This document shows, one piece after another, positions 58,863-64,000 of a stretch of 64,000 bases of DNA; positions within the stretch are counted from its first letter, which is position 1, and the number at the start of each line of letters is the position of its first letter. Made by a program: the position numbers and the translations under genes. This DNA is from Bacillota bacterium (GTDB taxonomy: Bacteria; Bacillota; Clostridia; Lachnospirales; Lachnospiraceae): the NCBI GenBank assembly GCA_023439505.1, contig JAEXNR010000023.1, forward strand, positions 106,331 to 170,330, written 5' to 3'. The notes beneath the pieces were generated by a model that was not told the origin of the DNA, made no database searches, and saw nothing but the letters and a program-made list of their open reading frames with translations.

Positions 58863-59699
58863 TTATGCCTGGTTAGGCAGGGATCTAAGAAGTTCTGCTG
58901 TTCTAGCTTTGATAGCTTCCTCAATTAGGTTATCAGTAAGAATGAATGTAGCATTTTCCTGAATACCCTTGATAACCATATCACCAACGACATCAATGCT
59001 GAGTCCTAACTTATGAAGCGACTTTCCTGCCTGCTCTACATTCGCATCTATCATCTTTTGTACTTCTTCCGGAAGGACCACATCACCCTTGGGCGTTGCA
59101 TCAACTGATCTCTTAACGATATCAGTTGCTACGCGGGCAGGACAAAGTACGCTTACACCGATCCCAGCAGCTTCCAATTCGGGGCTGATTTTCAATTCCT
59201 CTGACAATCCAACCACCGCATATTTGGATGTAGTGTATAAAACTCCATTTCTAACTGCTGCAAGGCCTGCACCTGAGGAGGTATTTACGATATGTCCACC
59301 CTGACCGTTCATCATCATTCTAGGCAGAAAAGTCTGAATACCATTGATAACACCATTGAGATTGATATCAAGAGCCCAGTCCCAAAGTTTATAAGTAAGT
59401 CCTGCTACAGATGAAGCAGCAGCGACACCGGCGTTATTGAATAGGAGTGTTACCGGCCCCAGTACACGTTCCACTGCATCTGCAGTAGCTGCAAAAGCCT
59501 CACGGTCACGTATATCGAGTACGTATGTCTCTACTTGAGTAATACTCTCCAGTTCCGCCTTCGCAGTTGCGAGAGCAGCCGCGTCAATATCTGCCAACGC
59601 CAATTTTGCCCCCTCGCGCGCTAAAGTTCTGGCAATGCCCAATCCGATGCCATTGGCACCTCCGGTAATAAATGCGGTACGTCCTTTAATATCAATCAT
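58863..59699 (-). CDS. Short-chain dehydrogenase/reductase
   Basis: A 278-residue classical SDR using NAD(P). The nucleotide motif TGGANGIGLGIA, NNAGVAA, the catalytic Ser in VNTSSGAG and YTTSK (Tyr-x3-Lys) are all present. The C-terminal part (about 190-278) is longer than in the smallest SDRs. ATG 59699 has AAGGAGG eight bases upstream; a reading from 59729 precedes that site. It follows the FadH-type flavoenzyme gene by 51 bases on the same strand, so both probably act on one enone/hydroxy or ketone substrate. The substrate is unknown. Confidence 0.93.
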   Translation of the reverse strand: MIDIKGRTAFITGGANGIGLGIARTLAREGAKLALADIDAAALATAKAELESITQVETYVLDIRDREAFAATADAVERVLGPVTLLFNNAGVAAASSVAGLTYKLWDWALDINLNGVINGIQTFLPRMMMNGQGGHIVNTSSGAGLAAVRNGVLYTTSKYAVVGLSEELKISPELEAAGIGVSVLCPARVATDIVKRSVDATPKGDVVLPEEVQKMIDANVEQAGKSLHKLGLSIDVVGDMVIKGIQENATFILTDNLIEEAIKARTAELLRSLPNQA

Positions 59700-59750
59700 A
59701 TTATTTCCTCCTTCTGACAATAATGTCATATTTAGTATTTGTTTGCATAA

Positions 59751-61691
59751 TTAATCAATTGCATAAGCTGTAAAGAATCCGTTACGAACTGCTTCGCCGA
59801 CTTGTCCAATGGAGACACAGTCACCAATTGCTTTTGCAGTCGGATATTTATTGCAGATTGCTTCGGCGAGAGTGTTAAGTGGCCTGGTACCAAAGGATGC
59901 TATTACGGTATCGGCGTTGACCTCTTGCTTACTGCCGTCTTTACTTTCTATGAGAACACCTTCATTCGTAAATTCCAGTATCTTCTTGCCGGTTAAAAGT
60001 TTTACTTTGAATTCGGCGAGTTTTTTAAGTAATGCAATACGGTTAGTCATATATGCATTAACGGCAACTTCGTCAAGCATTTCAACGATGGTAACGTCTT
60101 TTCCTTCCATAGCTAATTCCAAAGCACTGTCACAGCCGGATAGACCGCCGCCTGCAACTACAACTTTATTGCCGATTTCTGAATGGCGCTGAAGATGTGC
60201 ATCAATGACCTCGATCACATTTTTCCCATTGATTCCTTTAATCGGAGGTAAGAATGATTTTGCTCCGAGAGCTACAATGATTCTATCTGCATTGGCTAAC
60301 TCAGGAGAACTTTCAGTAATCTCAGTATTAAGATGGATTTTAACTCCCAGCTTTTTGTTCTGAAGAATGAGATACTTAAGATATTTTGCAAGCTGTCCCT
60401 TAAACGAAGGTGTTGAGGCAGCTGCAATCTGTCCGCCCAGTGAACCTGTTTTTTCATAAAGTGTTACATCATGTCCCTTAATTGCAGCTACCCTTGCCGC
60501 TTCAAGGCCGCCGGGACCTCCGCCGATTACTGCAACTTTTCTCGGGTTATCGGTTTTTTCTAATTTGAATACTCTTTCCTGTAAAGCTTGAGCATTAACC
60601 GCGCAGGAAGCACGTCGACCCCTTGTAATTCCGCCAACACAATATTCATTGCAGCGGATACATGGACGAATATCTTCCTCATTGCCTTCAAAGGCCTTGC
60701 GCACCAGATGCGGATCGGCAATCAAAGGTCTGCCTATCATAAAGAAGTCGGATTTGCCTTTTTCCAAAGCCTCTGCCGCAGTATCCAGCGTGATATTGTT
60801 GGTGATGAGTACTGGTTTGTTAGTCACTTTCTTTATCGCAACTGCGTCCTCCATAGAAGGTGCGTCACCATAATAGGCAGGTGGAAGCATCCAATCTGTG
60901 GTTTCATAGCATCCGGTGTCGATATCGAAGGCATCAACTCCTGCCGCGTCCAATACCTTGATGATTTCAAGGCTATCTTCTAAAGTACGTCCACCTTCAA
61001 AATGATGCTGGGAAGCCATTCTGAATAGAATAGGGTAATCGGGTCCTACGGCATTTCTTATCGCTTTTACAATTTCAGCCGGAACTCTAGCCATATTCTC
61101 ATTGCTGCCGCCGTATTCATCCGTACGATGGTTCCATAACTTCATCATAAAAGTATCAAGTAAGTATCCTGCATGAGCATGAATCTCAATACAATCAAAG
61201 CCTGCTAATTTAGAAGAAACTGCAGCTTTAACGAATTCCACGATCATTTCTTGAATCTGTTCTTTGGTCATAGCATAAGTCTTCTTGGTTGAATCAATAA
61301 AAAGTGGTACCTCGGAAGGTCCGGGAAGAAACTTATCAATGGGAGCCGGCGAATTTCGCCCTGCAGCGACAACTAGCTGGTTGCACAACCTTGTATTATA
61401 ACCTCTGAAACGATCGACGAGCATTGCCCATCTCATTGCTTGATCTACGGTCCCGGATGCTGGTAATGCGGCGAAAGATTTGTCTACTTTGGTGGAAATG
61501 AATTGACCTTCCAGGATAACCATTCCGGCTCCTCCGCGCGCACGTTCTGTAAAGTATTCTATCTGGTCATCCGATAGTAAGCTTCCCGGATCCCAAGCAT
61601 GAGTCGACATAGGACACATGATGATCTTGTTACTTAATGACATTTTACCGATATAACTTTTTTCAAACAGTTTTTTATACTTCGGGTTCAT
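59751..61691 (-). CDS. FadH/BaiCD-type NADH:flavin oxidoreductase
   Basis: A ~646-residue flavoenzyme of the 2,4-dienoyl-CoA reductase family, expected to carry FMN, a 4Fe-4S cluster and FAD. The Old Yellow Enzyme barrel (about 1-330) has KIIMCPMSTHAWDPG and HAHAGYLLDTFMMKLWNHRT; the cluster motif CIRCNEYC...SC lies at about 335-360; the FAD/NAD half opens with VAVIGGGPGGLEAARVAA and has a second Rossmann GGGLSGCDSALELA. Relatives reduce dienoyl-CoA, steroids/bile acids (BaiCD, BaiH) or other enones; which applies is not visible. ATG 61691 is preceded by AAGGTG. It is divergent from the PucR-type regulator gene. Confidence 0.92.
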   Translation of the reverse strand: MNPKYKKLFEKSYIGKMSLSNKIIMCPMSTHAWDPGSLLSDDQIEYFTERARGGAGMVILEGQFISTKVDKSFAALPASGTVDQAMRWAMLVDRFRGYNTRLCNQLVVAAGRNSPAPIDKFLPGPSEVPLFIDSTKKTYAMTKEQIQEMIVEFVKAAVSSKLAGFDCIEIHAHAGYLLDTFMMKLWNHRTDEYGGSNENMARVPAEIVKAIRNAVGPDYPILFRMASQHHFEGGRTLEDSLEIIKVLDAAGVDAFDIDTGCYETTDWMLPPAYYGDAPSMEDAVAIKKVTNKPVLITNNITLDTAAEALEKGKSDFFMIGRPLIADPHLVRKAFEGNEEDIRPCIRCNEYCVGGITRGRRASCAVNAQALQERVFKLEKTDNPRKVAVIGGGPGGLEAARVAAIKGHDVTLYEKTGSLGGQIAAASTPSFKGQLAKYLKYLILQNKKLGVKIHLNTEITESSPELANADRIIVALGAKSFLPPIKGINGKNVIEVIDAHLQRHSEIGNKVVVAGGGLSGCDSALELAMEGKDVTIVEMLDEVAVNAYMTNRIALLKKLAEFKVKLLTGKKILEFTNEGVLIESKDGSKQEVNADTVIASFGTRPLNTLAEAICNKYPTAKAIGDCVSIGQVGEAVRNGFFTAYAID

Positions 61692-61831
61692 TATTTTAGA
61701 GCACCTTCTTTCTTTCATTATACCTATCATTTGTTAATACATAATAGATTGTTATTAAATCTACAAATATAGTATATACAAGATTTAATAGGAGATAAAG
61801 AGGTCGGAAACCCAAAAATGTTGTAATTCAT

Positions 61832-61860
61832 TTGTGATATCATCACATATATGTTACAAT
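61832..61860 (+). promoter_or_regulatory. Promoter of the PucR-type gene with embedded palindromic operator
   Basis: TTGTGA (61832-61837) and TACAAT (61855-61860) are spaced by 17 bases. A perfect palindrome TGTGATATCATCACA (61833-61847) overlaps the -35 and spacer, which fits repression or autoregulation. It also lies between the divergent flavoenzyme and regulator genes. Confidence 0.7.
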
Positions 61861-61886
61861 GATAAAAAAGATATTGGAGGCATGAT

Positions 61887-63407
61887 ATGAACATAACAGT
61901 AATTGTAGACTGGTTAAAAAAAAGATACGATACTACATTCGTTTTCCATTCAGAATGTTTTATCATACAAGTAATATATTACGATAAAACATTATTTGAA
62001 CAATACGATCTACAAAGAGTAATTTATATCATGTATAGTGATGATATCCCGGCTAGCGGACTTGTTGAGAATGGAAATTATATCATTGTTGGTACTGACA
62101 TCACGAATGACATACCACCTTCCAATTGCATAACGATTCGAGAAAGCATTGATAAGCAGATGCTATGTAACGAGCTCAATACATTGATTGCTGAAAAAGC
62201 AAAGACAAACTATAGATTGGCTAATTTAAACAAATATTTGCTTTCCGACGATTTTATGGAACAGTTTATGGATTATTTTTTTGAGCTATTCAAAAACAGT
62301 ATTTCGTATGTGGACTATTCACATCATGTTATTTCATACAGACCGCATGAAGTAGCGCAGGAAATTCTGAAAACCGCGTTCTTCGACAATACCATGAAAT
62401 ATGGTCGTTATGATCCTCAAATGATTGACGACAATTTTCAGCATTATGTTGACATCGTAGTCAGGAGCCCTTCCCCTTTCCATACGAAATTGTTCGAATA
62501 TGATTATTATGTCTGGACAATTAAGAATGATACAGAATTGTATGGCTTCTTCGTATTGCTAACCACGAAACATCAGATGACGCGGGACGATCTGAGTATT
62601 ATAAGCACAGCCGCAGATTTGATAGCACTCAAAATGGCAAATAATGGTGGGGGCTCCGGTAAAGGAAACTACAGCGAGATCTTATATGATCTATTATCTG
62701 ATAACATCAAAACGGAACATGAGCTTAATTATCGCATGCTAACGCGAACCTGGAAAAAGTCTGAGCATTATCAGATTTTTTTGATTGACCAGCACGGGGA
62801 AAGCGAGAAATATATTCAATATGTAAAAAAAAGGATACAGACTGTTTCAAAAAATATTAAGCATATAACATATGAAGAATATGAACTGATTTTGTTTGAA
62901 GAAACTTCATTCAAAAATGACGAACTTACAAAAATCATTGACAATGTTAACCAATACAAATTTGTATCAGGATTAAGTGATACCTTTTATTCACTATTTG
63001 ATATCAAGAAATATTATGAACAGGCAAAGAAAGCAATTATCCTTGGCGGCCAACATGGATCTGAAGGTGAAGTTATATTTAAGTATTCAGATTATCGATT
63101 TTATGATTTTTTGTATGAATGTGCCAATTCTATGGAATGTAAAAAATTTTACCACCCCGTCACAATGGATTTGGAACTATATGATGTTGAGCATAAGACG
63201 GAATTCTTCGAAACCTTGCTGACTTACTTGGAATGTGGGAGAAGTATTCATAAAACCTGTGCAAAAATGTTCTTGCATAAGAATACTGTGAACTACCGGA
63301 TACAAAGGATCAAAGAATTATTCAATCTTGATTATGACGATGGACAGGCTGTACTATTTATTTATTTGTCGTTGAAGTTATATGCTGTTAATAAAATAAA
63401 AAACTAA
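61887..63407 (+). CDS. PucR/CdaR-type transcriptional regulator
   Basis: A 506-residue regulator. The N-terminal ~120 residues resemble a PucR-type ligand domain, the middle (about 120-350) a GAF/GGDEF-like sensor region, and the last ~65 residues the PucR C-terminal helix-turn-helix: LLTYLECGRSIHKTCAKMF, LHKNTVNYRIQRIKELF and a final AVLFIYLSLKLY. Such regulators usually control adjacent catabolic genes, here the divergent flavoenzyme/SDR operon. TTGGAGGCATGAT stands before the ATG. A palindrome in its own promoter suggests autoregulation. Confidence 0.9.
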   Translation: MNITVIVDWLKKRYDTTFVFHSECFIIQVIYYDKTLFEQYDLQRVIYIMYSDDIPASGLVENGNYIIVGTDITNDIPPSNCITIRESIDKQMLCNELNTLIAEKAKTNYRLANLNKYLLSDDFMEQFMDYFFELFKNSISYVDYSHHVISYRPHEVAQEILKTAFFDNTMKYGRYDPQMIDDNFQHYVDIVVRSPSPFHTKLFEYDYYVWTIKNDTELYGFFVLLTTKHQMTRDDLSIISTAADLIALKMANNGGGSGKGNYSEILYDLLSDNIKTEHELNYRMLTRTWKKSEHYQIFLIDQHGESEKYIQYVKKRIQTVSKNIKHITYEEYELILFEETSFKNDELTKIIDNVNQYKFVSGLSDTFYSLFDIKKYYEQAKKAIILGGQHGSEGEVIFKYSDYRFYDFLYECANSMECKKFYHPVTMDLELYDVEHKTEFFETLLTYLECGRSIHKTCAKMFLHKNTVNYRIQRIKELFNLDYDDGQAVLFIYLSLKLYAVNKIKN

Positions 63408-63414
63408 TGTAAAA

Positions 63415-63648
63415 TTGAAAGTTGTTGTTCAGACTATTTTCATATGCTATCGTTGGATAGTGTATGTGCTCACATTAAAACCAAACTTGTCCATTAAAAT
63501 TGAGTTTGCGCATAGTGACATCTTGGAATTGTTAAGCGGTGATGAACTCCTTATGAATATAAAGAAAAAATCACAACGCAGCTTAAAGGTTGCCAAATTA
63601 GAGGTATCAATGTTGGATGCAATCGTGAGGTTAGTTCCTACAGATTAA
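63415..63648 (+). CDS. Doubtful small hypothetical protein
   Basis: A 77-codon reading frame starting at TTG 63415, seven bases after the PucR-type stop. It contains FAHSDILELLSGDELLMNIK and SLKVAKLEVSMLDAIVRLV, which look protein-like, but there is no Shine-Dalgarno sequence and no family that I recognise. It may be a relic or a chance frame. Confidence 0.25.
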   Translation: MKVVVQTIFICYRWIVYVLTLKPNLSIKIEFAHSDILELLSGDELLMNIKKKSQRSLKVAKLEVSMLDAIVRLVPTD

Positions 63649-63746
63649 AAATAATAATTCATCTACCGGTATTAACATTTCGAGTTCAGGTCGTAATTTT
63701 AGTCGATAGACCTGATGGATCCGCATTTTTCATTTCTGAGCATAAA

Positions 63747-63797
63747 AAGGGAGCTTTTGCGCCATAGCTTATTCATCTATTATGCAAAAGCCCCTTT
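63747..63797. terminator. Hairpin between the PucR-type gene and the edge gene
   Basis: A 13-bp stem (AAGGG-A-GCTTTTGC against GCAAAAGC-C-CCTTT, one mismatch and one G-U pair) with a 23-base loop. On the minus strand TTTTTATG follows, so it mainly serves the minus-strand gene that enters from the right edge. The 63649-63746 stretch shows nothing else except a weak CAGGTC/GACCTG pair. Confidence 0.65.
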
Positions 63798-63857
63798 CTT
63801 GATAAAGGAAACGGATTTCCGATTCGGTTTTTAACATAATACCTTTTTCAAGATGTA

Positions 63858-64000
63858 CTAAATTGCGTTATGGCAGAATGCTGCGATTTTATCAATTGGA
63901 ATTTCACATACGGAGCCAACATTAGAACGTCGGTTATGATCACATCCATTACCATTGCCGCCGCCATTGCCGCCGCCGACACCACCGACGACACCACCGC
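63858..64000 (-). CDS. C-terminal end of a glycine-rich protein (truncated by window edge)
   Basis: On the minus strand an open frame enters from the right edge and ends at a TAG (63858-63860). It encodes a Gly/Asn/Val-rich tract (GGVVGGVGGGNGGGNGNG) followed by CDHNRRSNVGSVCEIPIDKI and AAFCHNAI. About 47 codons are visible. The tract resembles secreted or surface low-complexity regions, and three cysteines follow it. The start and family cannot be seen. A hairpin with a T run lies downstream. Confidence 0.5.
   Translation of the reverse strand, partial: GGVVGGVGGGNGGGNGNGCDHNRRSNVGSVCEIPIDKIAAFCHNAI

Overview
The window reads as chromosomal DNA of a low-to-moderate-GC Gram-positive anaerobe, most likely a Clostridia/Lachnospiraceae-type member of the Bacillota. 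The reasons are strong AGGAGG ribosome binding sites, LplB/YtcP-type sugar ABC permeases, a GPH symporter, receptor kinases with DUF5050-like ectodomains, and a membrane-anchored XRE regulator. No tRNA, rRNA, insertion sequence, prophage or CRISPR array is visible. The organism call is inference from family content.

Layout. 1-1.5 kb: the end of a carbohydrate ABC importer (two permeases). 1.8-7.8 kb: an unusual set consisting of a DUF362 protein with an EF-hand, an acetoacetate-decarboxylase-like protein, a NIF3-like protein and a sialate-O-acetylesterase-like hydrolase. 8-11.3 kb (minus strand): a PsiE-like membrane protein, an XRE regulator and a PAS-PAS-GGDEF diguanylate cyclase. 11.4-14.2 kb (minus): rfbA-rfbB-rfbD for dTDP-rhamnose, without rfbC. 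14.4-17 kb (minus): a MerR-methyltransferase fusion and an unrecognised HTH protein.

17.3-28.3 kb is the most striking region: eight consecutive plus-strand genes that form a Ser/Thr phospho-signalling island. It encodes a zinc-ribbon FHA protein, two PP2C phosphatases, a membrane trypsin-like protease with an FHA tail, a PrsW-type intramembrane protease with an FHA tail, a secreted VWA domain with an FHA tail, and two near-duplicate receptor Ser/Thr kinases with different extracellular parts. The kinases would write, the PP2Cs erase and four FHA modules read phosphothreonine. Two of the proposed outputs are proteases.

28.4-38.7 kb is a surface-glycan cluster: ugd, VanZ-like, a DUF616 glycosyltransferase-like protein, rfbF, an acyltransferase-3, a ThDP enzyme of the acetolactate-synthase family, a Wzx-type flippase, a GT2, a miniature Wzz/CpsC-like membrane protein and a CpsD-type tyrosine kinase. 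38.8-42.4 kb holds ridA, an MCP with a C-terminal Cache-like domain, manA and a rhodanese lipoprotein. 42.5-46.3 kb is a compact [NiFe] hydrogenase operon: small subunit with a CxxN proximal-cluster motif, large subunit, maturation protease, a cytochrome-b5-like protein and a short HypA-like protein. A ROK-gene remnant follows, then an MCP fused to a periplasmic-binding-protein domain.

48.8-56.9 kb is a mannoside-use locus: two paralogous AraC regulators, each with two HTH domains, a Gfo/Idh oxidoreductase, a GH2 beta-mannosidase and a GPH symporter. A 74-bp element is shared by the promoters of the oxidoreductase and mannosidase genes. 57-63.6 kb holds a frameshifted TipAS-like remnant, a condensation-domain-superfamily acyltransferase, and an SDR plus FadH-type flavoenzyme operon divergent from a PucR/CdaR-type regulator, with a palindromic operator inside that regulator's promoter. 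A glycine-rich protein on the minus strand runs off the right edge.
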